NCBI GenBank assembly: GCA_964576115.1
Contig: CAZNUA010000001.1
Span: 126,164-190,163, forward strand
Direction: 5' to 3'
Origin: CAYSYY01 sp964576115 [NCBI: uncultured Gemmatimonadota bacterium]
GTDB taxonomy: Bacteria; Blakebacterota; Blakebacteria; Blakebacterales
DNA: 64,000 nucleotides
The notes below the pieces were generated by a model. The model was not told the origin of the DNA, ran no database searches, and saw only the letters and a list, made by a program, of their open reading frames with translations. Below, piece by piece: positions 7,985 through 15,948 of this stretch; positions within the stretch are counted from its first letter, which is position 1; the number at the start of each line of letters is the position of its first letter. The translations under genes and the position numbers were made by a program.

Positions 7985-9445
7985 GTGAGCGATATCCCCC
8001 GCAAGCCGACCCTGGCGATCTCGCTGGTTCCGGTCATTCTGCTCATCGTCATGCTCTTCTACACCATCGCCATTCTCGACGGCTCGGGTCACATCCCTCT
8101 GATCTTCGGCGCAATCATCGCCGCGGCTATCGCTGGCTGGGTACTGAAGATGCCCTACAAGGACATCCTGGCCGGAATGACGCAGGGGATCGAAACGGCC
8201 CTGCCCGCCATTCTCATCCTGGTCATCGTGGGCCTGCTGATCGGGGTCTGGATCGCCAGCGGGGTGGTCCCGATCATGATCTACTACGGCTTGAAGATCC
8301 TGGCGCCCGGATACTTTCTGGTGGCCACCGCCCTGATCTGCGCCCTGATCAGTCTGGCCACCGGATCGTCCTGGTCCACTGCGGCCACGGTGGGGCTAGC
8401 CATGATGGGGGTGGGCCAGGCGCTGGGGATCAATCCGGGCATGACCGCCGGGGCGGTCATCTCCGGATCCTATTTCGGCGACAAGATGAGCCCGCTGTCC
8501 GATACCACCAATCTGGCCCCGGCCGTGGCCGGCACCACCCTCTTCACCCACATCCGCCACATGGTCTACACCACCCTGCCGGCGCTGATCATCGCCCTGA
8601 TTCTTTACACCATCATCGGCCTGCTCACCCCCACCTCCGGTTCGGTCGAGACCGCCGAATACACGCAGATGCTCACCACCCTGAAGTCCTCTTTCAACCT
8701 CAGTCCCTGGCTCCTGCTGGCTCCGGCGGCGGTGCTCTGGCTGGTGTGGAAAAAGACCCCCGCCCTGCCCGCGCTGATCATCGGGGTGCTGGTCGGCGCC
8801 GTACTTCTGCTTCTGTTTCAGAGACAGAGTTTCACCGGCCAGCCGGGAGGGGGCATCGGCGCCCTGCTCAACTCCCTGTACAGCGGGTATGAAAGCACAA
8901 CCGGAGTGACTGCGGTCGACGAACTGCTCACCCGCGGCGGCCTGATCTACATGCTCGACACCATCGCCCTGATCATCGTCGCTCTGGCCTTCGGGGGGAT
9001 CATGGAGGCGTCGGGCATGCTCGAAGCGATCGCCGCGGCGGTGCTCAAGCTGGCCCGTTCGACCGGCACCCTCATCACGGCCACGATCGTGAGCTGCTTC
9101 GCCATGAACGCCCTGGCCAGCGATCAGTACCTGGCCATCATCGTGCCCGGCCGGATGTACCGGAACGCCTTCTTCCGGCGCGGCCTGCACCCCAAGAACC
9201 TTTCCCGCGCGCTCGAGGATTCGGCCACCCTGACCTCGTCGCTGATTCCGTGGAACACCTGCGGGGCCTACATGTCGGGCGTTCTGGGGGTGAGCGCCTT
9301 CACCTACCTGCCCTTTGCCTTCCTCAACCTGTTCTCGCCGCTGATTTCGATCTTCTACGGCTTCACCGGGATCACCATCCAGAAACTCGAGGACGATCCC
9401 GAGACGGTCGTCGGGGCGCCGGAGCTAACCGGCCGGACAGAGTAA
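7985..9445 (+). CDS. nhaC: NhaC-type Na+/H+ antiporter
   Basis: 486 residues. GTG at 7985 is chosen because aaggagg lies 5 nt upstream (7973-7979); an upstream GTG at 7970 has no such signal. The protein is membrane-embedded with about twelve hydrophobic segments. The NhaC signatures are GSSWSTAATVGLAMMGVG, SYFGDKMSPLSDTTNLAPA and NALASDQYLAIIVPGRMY. The family exchanges sodium (or in some cases malate/lactate or amino-acid derivatives) for protons. Its position behind the LanC-like and C-N hydrolase genes suggests it may serve the same process, perhaps transport of the hydrolase substrate or product. That link is inference only. Confidence 0.92.
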   Translation: MSDIPRKPTLAISLVPVILLIVMLFYTIAILDGSGHIPLIFGAIIAAAIAGWVLKMPYKDILAGMTQGIETALPAILILVIVGLLIGVWIASGVVPIMIYYGLKILAPGYFLVATALICALISLATGSSWSTAATVGLAMMGVGQALGINPGMTAGAVISGSYFGDKMSPLSDTTNLAPAVAGTTLFTHIRHMVYTTLPALIIALILYTIIGLLTPTSGSVETAEYTQMLTTLKSSFNLSPWLLLAPAAVLWLVWKKTPALPALIIGVLVGAVLLLLFQRQSFTGQPGGGIGALLNSLYSGYESTTGVTAVDELLTRGGLIYMLDTIALIIVALAFGGIMEASGMLEAIAAAVLKLARSTGTLITATIVSCFAMNALASDQYLAIIVPGRMYRNAFFRRGLHPKNLSRALEDSATLTSSLIPWNTCGAYMSGVLGVSAFTYLPFAFLNLFSPLISIFYGFTGITIQKLEDDPETVVGAPELTGRTE

Positions 9446-9450
9446 CGCCG

Positions 9451-9471
9451 ATCCGCCCGGATCCCCCGGAT
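9451..9471. terminator. inverted repeat between convergent genes
   Basis: ATCCG (9451-9455) and CGGAT (9467-9471) form a short GC-containing hairpin in the 30-nt gap between the convergent antiporter and coiled-coil lipoprotein genes. There is no T-tract. The call rests on position and symmetry. Confidence 0.3.
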
Positions 9472-9475
9472 GCGA

Positions 9476-10120
9476 TCAGACGCTCTTTTTCCTCATCAGG
9501 ATGATTCCGACCGCTGAGCCGAGCAGGGCCACGATGAGCAGGACGACGAGCAGGGTGATCGTGCCGTTCTTGGACGCGATCGTCTCGTCGAGCTGAGACT
9601 GCAAGCCGTTACGCTCGGTCTCGAGAGCGGATATCTGCGCGCGCAGATCGGTGATGGTGCCGTTCAGAGCGCGGACCTGCTCCTGAAAGGTCTGGGTCCG
9701 ATCTTCGAGCTCGGTAATGCGGTTTTGCCGGGCTGCAAGCCGGCGGCGCAGCCCGGCCATCTCGCTCTCGAGTTCGGAAGCCGACTCTTCGGCCGCAGCC
9801 GTGGTCTCCTGCTCGGTCGTGAGTTCGGACCGCAAATCGTCCCGCTCCGATTCGAGCGTCGCGATGCGATTCCGCAGATCGTTCACGGAGTCCTCGAGAT
9901 CCCTCTTCTCCGACTGCAGGGTTCCGATCCGGTCACGGGCTCCTGAGAGCTGCTGCTCGAGATCACCTACCTGTTGCTGCAGGGACACGAGTTCCTGGCT
10001 GGCCGCCTCCACCTGCTGCTGTTGCTCCTCGAGCTGCGCACTGGAGGCACAACCGGCAGCAAGGAATAAAGCTGAGATCGTGGCAATCCACAGCGAGGCC
10101 CGGCGTCTGGTCTGGTGCAT
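9476..10120 (-). CDS. coiled-coil lipoprotein with C-terminal membrane anchor
   Basis: 214 residues. The start at 10120 is preceded by a strong ggggggag Shine-Dalgarno and gives a lipobox LAAGC (Cys24). Residues 30-185 are an almost unbroken heptad-rich coiled coil (Leu/Glu/Gln/Arg, e.g. LEEQQQQVEAASQELVSLQQ). Residues 189-209 are a hydrophobic helix followed by MRKKSV, whose positive charge suggests a cytoplasmic tail. The protein is therefore predicted to carry a lipid at one end and a transmembrane helix at the other, with a rod of roughly 155 residues between. No enzymatic domain is visible. A tethering, spacer or scaffold role in the envelope is inference. Confidence 0.75.
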   Translation of the reverse strand: MHQTRRRASLWIATISALFLAAGCASSAQLEEQQQQVEAASQELVSLQQQVGDLEQQLSGARDRIGTLQSEKRDLEDSVNDLRNRIATLESERDDLRSELTTEQETTAAAEESASELESEMAGLRRRLAARQNRITELEDRTQTFQEQVRALNGTITDLRAQISALETERNGLQSQLDETIASKNGTITLLVVLLIVALLGSAVGIILMRKKSV

Positions 10121-10238
10121 GATTGTCTCCCCCCTGAAATCGGCGACCGGGTACAGTTCTGACAATGACTGATACAACAACAGCCGACCGGTTCTTCACA
10201 AGGCAATACCGTCGCCGATTGTTCTGCCGGTCAGCGTG

Positions 10239-12002
10239 TCATTCGAGTTCGTCGATCAAGCCGGCGACGACATCGAAGCCTCCCTGCCAGAAGGCCGGAT
10301 CGGTCATGTCGACCCCGACCTCGGCCAGGATCTCGGCCGGGCGGGCGGAACCGCCGTGGGCCAGCAGACGCAGGTACGCGGGAACGAAGGTCTGGCCCTC
10401 TTCGCGGTAACGGCGGTACAGGCTCAGGACCAGGAGCTGGCCGAAGCTGTACGCGTAGCAGTAAAAGGGTGTGGAATACAGGTGGGGAATGGTGACCCAT
10501 TCCCAGGCGAAGTCCTCGTTGACCTCGACGCTCGATCCGAACTGCTCGTGCAGGTTCTCCAGGTAGAGACCGTTGAGCTCTTCGGGAGAACGTCCCGCCA
10601 TGACAGCTTCGTGGGCCGCGATCTCGAAGAGCACGAAGAAGGCCTGACGCAGCACGGTGGCGTAGACATCGTCGAGGGCCCCGGCCAGGATCTCGCGGCG
10701 CACCGCCGGATCGCTTTCGCGCTCGAGCAGGCTGTCGACCACCAGCATTTCACCGAAGACCGAGGCCGTTTCGGCCAGGGGCAGGGTGGGATGCTGGACC
10801 AGAACCGAATGGTCGGCGGCCAGCATGCTGTGCACGGCGTGGCCGAGCTCGTGGGCCAGGGTGGCCACATCGCGTACTTCCCCGGCATAGTTGGAGAGCA
10901 CCCAGGGAGTGTGTTCGGGCAGAACGGTCATGCAGAAGGCGCCCCCCCGCTTCCCCGGCCGGATTTCCGAATCGATGTGATCGTCGGCGAAGACGCGTTC
11001 GGCCAGTTCGGCGAAACGGGGCTCGAAATCCCGGAAGGTGCCGAGCACCAGTTCGACCCCTTCGGAGTAGGGAACGGTCCGTTCCGAAACCGCCACCGGG
11101 GCGTAGAGGTCGTAGCGGCGCAGGATCGGCCGGCCGAGCCAGCCGGCTTTGAGCGTGAAGTAGCGCTGGAACAGTCCGGTGTTGGCCCGGGTGACGTCGA
11201 GCAGGGTTTCAACGGCGGAATCGGGGATGTCGTTGGACAGGTTGCGGACCGCCAGAGGAGAGTCGAAACCCCGCAGCTCGATGTTTTCCGAACGCCAGTC
11301 GCGCACCCGGTTGGCGTAGATCTGGGCCAGAAGGGGAGCTTCGCGGTGGTAGATCCGGTGCAGTTCGGTATAGGCGGCCTGGCGGAGTTCGGACGAGGGA
11401 CTGCGCACATACTTCATCAGCGCATCCCGGGTCAGGGTTCGGGACTCGCCGTCGACTTCGAGGGTGAACTCCAGCCGGTTTGTGATCATGGAATACAGAG
11501 TCAGCAGGGCGTCGATCCCCTCGGCGTCCTTGAGGTTGATGAGCTGTTCGCGGGCCTCGTCGAGCGTATAGGGTGCGAAGCGGCGCAGATCGGCCAGGAA
11601 GTGACGCTCGTCCCCGGCGGCGTCACCGTCGGGCACGAGACGCCCGGCCGCCTCTTCATCAAGCGCCTTCCACCAGAGGCTGAAGAACAGGATCCGGTTG
11701 CCGAGACCGGTGAGTTCGTGCCGAACGCGGTTGCGCAGGGTCAGGGCCGCCTCGGACTGTGTGTCCTCGGAAAAACGGAGCGAAGCGTAGGCCGAGAGCA
11801 CCTGCATCTTCCGTACCAGTTCCTCGTACTCGCGCAGGATGGTTCCGAACGTGCCGGAGGAGATTTCGGGAGTCAGCTCCCGCCGTCGGGCTTCGAAAGC
11901 CCCGACCGCGGCGTGCAGATCCTCGATCCGTTCGGTCAGGGCGGCCCCGGTTTCGTCGGGGAGAAGGTCGCTCAGGGTCCAGCGGCCGATATCGTAGGCC
12001 AT
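10239..12002 (-). CDS. pepF: oligoendopeptidase F family (M3B) metallopeptidase
   Basis: 587 residues, no signal peptide, cytoplasmic. The zinc motif HELGHAVH gives H384, E385 and H388, with the downstream glutamate expected in FGEMLVVD. The N-terminal helical part (LPDETGAALTERIEDL) and the C-terminal YCYAYSFGQLLVLSLY segment match PepF/M3B proteins, which cleave peptides of about 7-17 residues. The length is typical (about 600). It begins 15 nt after the stop of the acyl-CoA synthetase gene, so it is probably the second gene of that operon. Peptide breakdown plus acetate/ATP generation would suit an amino-acid-using heterotroph. Confidence 0.94.
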   Translation of the reverse strand: MAYDIGRWTLSDLLPDETGAALTERIEDLHAAVGAFEARRRELTPEISSGTFGTILREYEELVRKMQVLSAYASLRFSEDTQSEAALTLRNRVRHELTGLGNRILFFSLWWKALDEEAAGRLVPDGDAAGDERHFLADLRRFAPYTLDEAREQLINLKDAEGIDALLTLYSMITNRLEFTLEVDGESRTLTRDALMKYVRSPSSELRQAAYTELHRIYHREAPLLAQIYANRVRDWRSENIELRGFDSPLAVRNLSNDIPDSAVETLLDVTRANTGLFQRYFTLKAGWLGRPILRRYDLYAPVAVSERTVPYSEGVELVLGTFRDFEPRFAELAERVFADDHIDSEIRPGKRGGAFCMTVLPEHTPWVLSNYAGEVRDVATLAHELGHAVHSMLAADHSVLVQHPTLPLAETASVFGEMLVVDSLLERESDPAVRREILAGALDDVYATVLRQAFFVLFEIAAHEAVMAGRSPEELNGLYLENLHEQFGSSVEVNEDFAWEWVTIPHLYSTPFYCYAYSFGQLLVLSLYRRYREEGQTFVPAYLRLLAHGGSARPAEILAEVGVDMTDPAFWQGGFDVVAGLIDELE

Positions 12003-12017
12003 GAATACACAACTCCT

Positions 12018-14147
12018 TCAGGGGCGAGCCCGGGTGCGGAGAACGGCGTCCACAGCCCGGTGCCGATCGGGTTCAGGTGAACAGAGTACGGGATTGAGCT
12101 CGATCTCGACAAGCTCGGGAACCGCCTCAGCCAGGTGCACCAGACGACCGATCAGGTCGAGCAGGGTTTCCAGGTGCACCCCCGAGCCGCGGGCGGTGCC
12201 CGCGAGTACCGGCCAGGCCGCCAGGGAGCGCAGCAGACGCCCGGCCTCGCTGCGGCTCAACGGCAGGCGGGCGACAGCCACATCCTGGAGCGCCTCGGTG
12301 AAAAAGCCGCCCAGCCCGGCCAGCAGAAGGGGACCGAAATGCGGATCGCGCCGGGTGGCGAGAATGAGTTCGACGCCTTCTCCGACCATCTCCTGGACAA
12401 CGAAACCCGTCAGACTCTCACCGGCGGCTGCGATCCCGTCGGCCATACAGCGGGCGGCGGCGGTGACGTCCCGCGCCCCGGTCAGAGAGAGAGAAACTCC
12501 TCCGATATCGGCCTTGTGCAGCAGGCCGGGCACAACCGCCTTGAGAGCGACAGAGCGGCCGATCCGCTCAGCGGCCTCACCGGCTGCCTCGGGGGTCACA
12601 ACAACAGCCTGTTCGGGAATCGGAATGCCCGCGGCCCCGAGCACCACGGCGGTGGCGGCGGGGTCGAGCAGAGAGGGTTCGTCGGCGGCGTCCGCCGGGG
12701 GAACCATGGTGGCGAGACCGGCGTCGATACCGGCCCGATCCAGTGAAGAGGCAGCGAAAGGAACCTCCTCGCGCCGCTGCCACCCGGCATAGCGGGCCAG
12801 AGCCGCCAGGGCCCCGACAGCCGGTTCGGGGTAACGATAAATCGGCGGCGCTCCCTCGATACGGGCCGCCACGGGGTAGAAGGCATCGCCTGTCAGAACG
12901 GCCGCGACGACCGGTTTGCGCTGCGCGGCCTCCAGGCCGGAGACGGCCCCGATGACTTCTTCGGGGGTACTCCCCAGCGGCGGGGTGACGTTGACGACGA
13001 GCAGGGCGTCGACGTTTTCGTCTTCGGCCACGATCTCGACGCAGCGCCGGTACTCTTCGGGTCCCGAGGAGGCGATCATGTCGACCGGATTGCCGAGGGC
13101 GGCCGCGGGAGGCAGGAAGGCAGCCAGCCGCTGCTGCACCTCCGGAGTCAGTTCGGGCAGTTCCAGGCCGTGCCGGCTGCAGGCGTCGGCGGCCATGATG
13201 GCCGGTCCGCCGGCGTTGGTGATGATCGCCACCCGGTTCCCCGCGGGCAGGGGACAGCGTTCGAAAGCGGCCGCCCAGAAGCACATGTCCTGGACGGTCG
13301 GCGCCCGCAGCACACCGCACTGGGTCAGCAGGGCATCGAGGGCCCGCTCGTCGGTCGCCAGAGCCCCGGTGTGCGAGGCCGCGGCGCGGGCGCCCGCCGC
13401 TGTGGCCCCTGCCTTGACGGCGATGACCGGACGGCTCCGGGCCAGAGGCCCGGCCCGTTCAGCGAAGGCGTCGGCGTCGCCGAACGATTCGAGATAGAGG
13501 GTAACGACCCGGGTACGCTCATCTTCGAGCCAGAAATCGAGGGCGTCTTCGATACCGATGTCGGCCATGTTCCCGACCGAGATGAAGGAAGAGAAACCGA
13601 GGTTCAGCCCCTCGGCCAGACTCAGAATGGCCACCCCGAGAGCACCGCTCTGGCTCACCAGCCCCACCCCGCCGCGGATGACCGGCACCGGGCTGAAGGT
13701 CGTGTCGAGACCGACCGCCGGATCGGTGTTGACCGCCCCCATGCAATTGGGTCCGAGCAGACGCATGTCGTGCCGCCCGGCGATCTCGACCAGTTCCCGC
13801 TCCCGTTCGGCCCCCTCTTCGCCGGTCTCCGAGAATCCGGCCGTGATCACCACCGCCGTACCGATCCCCTTCGCACCGCAGGTTTCGAGCACCTGTCCGA
13901 CCGCCTCGGGAGGAACGATCACAACCGCCTGATCGATCCCCTCGGGCAGATCGTCGGGTGAGGTCAGAGCACGTACACCCTGGACGGTCTCGGCCTTCGG
14001 GTTGACGGGGTAGATATCGCCGGTGAATCCGGCTGCAAGCAGGTTGGCAAAGGTCTTGCCCCCCAGCGATTCGAGCCGGGTGGAAGCGCCGATGACGGCG
14101 ATCGAGCGGGGTTCGAGAAGCGAAGCGAGGGGGCGGGATGCCGACAT
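12018..14147 (-). CDS. acd: acyl/acetyl-CoA synthetase (ADP-forming), fused alpha-beta subunits
   Basis: 709 residues from MSASRPLASL; the frame extends upstream to 14255 but without domain homology. Order: CoA-binding Rossmann domain (1-130, SIAVIGASTR), CoA-ligase-type domains (150-450) and an ATP-grasp domain (about 480-709). H259 in AASHTGAL is the position of the phosphorylated histidine in this family. The enzyme interconverts acyl-CoA + ADP + Pi with acid + CoA + ATP, giving ATP during fermentation or activating acetate. It is transcribed divergently from the tricarboxylate block, whose citrate-lyase-like enzyme would release acetate, so a functional link is plausible though not shown. 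Acetate versus other acids (2-oxoacid-derived) cannot be separated here. Confidence 0.9.
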   Translation of the reverse strand: MSASRPLASLLEPRSIAVIGASTRLESLGGKTFANLLAAGFTGDIYPVNPKAETVQGVRALTSPDDLPEGIDQAVVIVPPEAVGQVLETCGAKGIGTAVVITAGFSETGEEGAERERELVEIAGRHDMRLLGPNCMGAVNTDPAVGLDTTFSPVPVIRGGVGLVSQSGALGVAILSLAEGLNLGFSSFISVGNMADIGIEDALDFWLEDERTRVVTLYLESFGDADAFAERAGPLARSRPVIAVKAGATAAGARAAASHTGALATDERALDALLTQCGVLRAPTVQDMCFWAAAFERCPLPAGNRVAIITNAGGPAIMAADACSRHGLELPELTPEVQQRLAAFLPPAAALGNPVDMIASSGPEEYRRCVEIVAEDENVDALLVVNVTPPLGSTPEEVIGAVSGLEAAQRKPVVAAVLTGDAFYPVAARIEGAPPIYRYPEPAVGALAALARYAGWQRREEVPFAASSLDRAGIDAGLATMVPPADAADEPSLLDPAATAVVLGAAGIPIPEQAVVVTPEAAGEAAERIGRSVALKAVVPGLLHKADIGGVSLSLTGARDVTAAARCMADGIAAAGESLTGFVVQEMVGEGVELILATRRDPHFGPLLLAGLGGFFTEALQDVAVARLPLSRSEAGRLLRSLAAWPVLAGTARGSGVHLETLLDLIGRLVHLAEAVPELVEIELNPVLCSPEPDRHRAVDAVLRTRARP

Positions 14148-14288
14148 GCAGGCGGACTCCGGGTCGAAGTGTCGTCGGCCGGCCGGGGACGAGAAGCCGG
14201 GTATAGTGTCTTTATAAAGCACATCAGGCCGCCGGGTGGCCAGTAAAAGGGACACCCCGGTCCGCTTTGCCGTTTGAGCCCCGGGAAT

Positions 14289-14308
14289 CGTGTAGTACTG
14301 TACTCACG
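14289..14308. promoter_or_regulatory. imperfect dyad in divergent intergenic region
   Basis: AGTAC-T-GTACT is a perfect 11-bp palindrome (14294-14304). Outside it CGTG and CACG pair with one bulged base, giving a 9-bp dyad. It sits in the 221-bp gap between the divergent acyl-CoA synthetase and fumarase genes, about 60 nt before the fumarase start, where an operator would be expected. No regulator is assigned. Confidence 0.35.
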
Positions 14309-14368
14309 ATCCGTCATCCGGCTTCCACCCGGCCGGGACGATTCCGACCCGTACTGGAGAGAAGGCAC

Positions 14369-15208
14369 ATGCGCACCATACCAGCTGAGAAGCTCACCGA
14401 GGCGATCAAAGAACTCTCCATGACAGCCAATTACGACCTGCCCGAGGATGTCCTTGCGGTCCTCAAAACCGCCCGTGAAGCCGAGGAGTCCCCGGTCGGT
14501 CGGGAGATCCTCGATCAGATCATCGAGAACGCCGAGATATCCGCCGCCGAGCGGGTGCCGATCTGTCAGGATACCGGCTTCGCCGCCATTTTCCTGGAGA
14601 TCGGTCACGATGTCTGCATCGAGGGTGACATTCCCGCGGCCGTTGACGAGGGCGTGCGTCAGGGGTACACCGAGGGCTACCTGCGCAAGTCGATCGTTTC
14701 CGATCCCCTGCGCCGGACCAACACCGGCGACAACACCCCGGCCGCCCTGACGGTCGAATACGTTCCGGGGGATCAGGTCACCGTCACCATCGCCCCGAAG
14801 GGAGGCGGGAGCGAGAACATGAGCATGGCCCGTCTCTTCGCCCCGGCGGCGGGACGTGACGGTCTGGTCGAGTTCGTCGTCAACCGGGTCAGGGAATCGG
14901 GCTCGAATCCCTGCCCGCCCGTGGTGGTGGGGGTCGGGATCGGGGGCACCTTCGATCTCTGCGCCCGCCTGGCCAAGAAGTCATTGATGCGCCGGCTCGG
15001 CGAGCGGCATCCCGATCCCTACTATGCCGAGATGGAGGAGGAGATCTTCGAGAAAGTCAACAACCTCGGGATCGGGCCGATGGGACTGGGAGGACGCACG
15101 ACGGCCCTGGACGTCCATATCGAAACCTACCCCTGCCACATCGCCAGCCTGCCGGTCGCGGTGAACATGCAGTGTCACGCCGCCCGTCACAAAAGCGCGA
15201 CCATCTAG
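14369..15208 (+). CDS. fumA-like (alpha): class I (Fe-S) fumarate hydratase alpha subunit or related hydro-lyase
   Basis: 279 residues, start supported by ggagagaagg. The three cluster cysteines of the family are visible: C66 (VPICQDTGF), C182 (SNPCPPVV) and C269 (NMQCHAARH). KGGGSENMS (about 144-152) is the usual substrate-loop motif. Together with the beta subunit 14 nt downstream it should form a two-subunit 4Fe-4S hydratase converting fumarate and malate. The same family includes L-tartrate dehydratase and enzymes that hydrate mesaconate, so the substrate is not certain. It opens the long co-directional block that ends with the hybrid kinase at 29109. Confidence 0.92.
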   Translation: MRTIPAEKLTEAIKELSMTANYDLPEDVLAVLKTAREAEESPVGREILDQIIENAEISAAERVPICQDTGFAAIFLEIGHDVCIEGDIPAAVDEGVRQGYTEGYLRKSIVSDPLRRTNTGDNTPAALTVEYVPGDQVTVTIAPKGGGSENMSMARLFAPAAGRDGLVEFVVNRVRESGSNPCPPVVVGVGIGGTFDLCARLAKKSLMRRLGERHPDPYYAEMEEEIFEKVNNLGIGPMGLGGRTTALDVHIETYPCHIASLPVAVNMQCHAARHKSATI

Positions 15209-15222
15209 GGAGGAGAGACATC

Positions 15223-15780
15223 ATGGCAGAGAGCAAAAAGATCCAGCTTCCACTCACTCCCGAGGCCGTGCAGGACCTGCGGGCCGGCGACCGGGTACTG
15301 TTGAGCGGTCCCATGTTGACCGGCCGGGACGCGGCCCACAAGCGGCTTGTCGACCTGCTCGAGGCCGGCGAGGACCTGCCCGTGGACATCGCCGGCGAGA
15401 CCATCTACTTCGTGGGTCCCTCCCCCGCCAAGCCCGACCAGGTCATCGGTTCGTGCGGTCCGACCACCTCGTACCGCATGGATCCCTACAGCCCGCAGCT
15501 GATCGCTCTGGGCCTGCGGGGCATGATCGGCAAGGGCGCCCGCGGTCCGGCCGTGGTCGAGGCCATGAAAGAACACGGGGCGGTCTACTTTACCGCCGTG
15601 GGCGGCGCAGCCGCGCTGATCGCCCGCAGCGTAAAGTCGATGGAGATCGTGGCCTACGAGGATCTGGGGCCGGAAGCCATCCGGCGCCTGGTGGTCGAGG
15701 ACTTCCCGGCCATCGTGGCCCAGGACGCCCACGGCGGCAATCAGTACGAAGCCGGGGTCGAGGAGTACGCCCGCGGTTGA
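15223..15780 (+). CDS. fumB-like (beta): class I fumarate hydratase beta subunit
   Basis: 185 residues, start preceded by agggaggag. The C-terminal half of class I fumarases is recognised from LSGPMLTGRDAAHKRL, FVGPSPAKPDQVIGSCGP, TTSYRMDPY, GKGARGPAVVEAMKEHGAVYF and VVEDFPAIVAQDAHGG. It completes the heterodimer with the gene 14 nt upstream. The length is typical of split beta subunits found in archaea and many anaerobes. A GC-rich hairpin follows 14 nt after its stop, so some transcripts may end here before the peptidase gene. Confidence 0.92.
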   Translation: MAESKKIQLPLTPEAVQDLRAGDRVLLSGPMLTGRDAAHKRLVDLLEAGEDLPVDIAGETIYFVGPSPAKPDQVIGSCGPTTSYRMDPYSPQLIALGLRGMIGKGARGPAVVEAMKEHGAVYFTAVGGAAALIARSVKSMEIVAYEDLGPEAIRRLVVEDFPAIVAQDAHGGNQYEAGVEEYARG

Positions 15781-15794
15781 CGAAAACGGTCCGG

Positions 15795-15842
15795 CGGCGG
15801 TCAGGGCCCGATGGACCGCCGGCCGGGCGCGCCCTATATTTG
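15795..15842 (+). promoter_or_regulatory. hairpin followed by a TAnnTTTG-like promoter element
   Basis: CGGCGGTC (15795-15802) and GACCGCCG (15814-15821) make an 8-bp perfect stem with an 11-nt loop just after the fumarase beta stop, a candidate terminator or attenuator without a T-tract. Fourteen bases further, TATATTTG (15835-15842) matches the -7 consensus TAnnTTTG known from Bacteroidota. No matching -33 TTTG is seen. If real, the peptidase and downstream genes have their own promoter here. Confidence 0.3.
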
Positions 15843-15948
15843 CGGGCGTCACCGGGTGGCTGCAGCCGCCGGGTGGCGCCCGTTCTGAATACAGCGAGGA
15901 CCCTGACCGGCACCGCCCCCGTGGCGGTCCGTCTGCGAGGATCGGATC

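Noticed and set aside
10236-12080. 614-residue forward frame opposite oligoendopeptidase F
   Set aside because: Length comes from high GC content; the reverse frame contains HELGHAVH and full-length homology.
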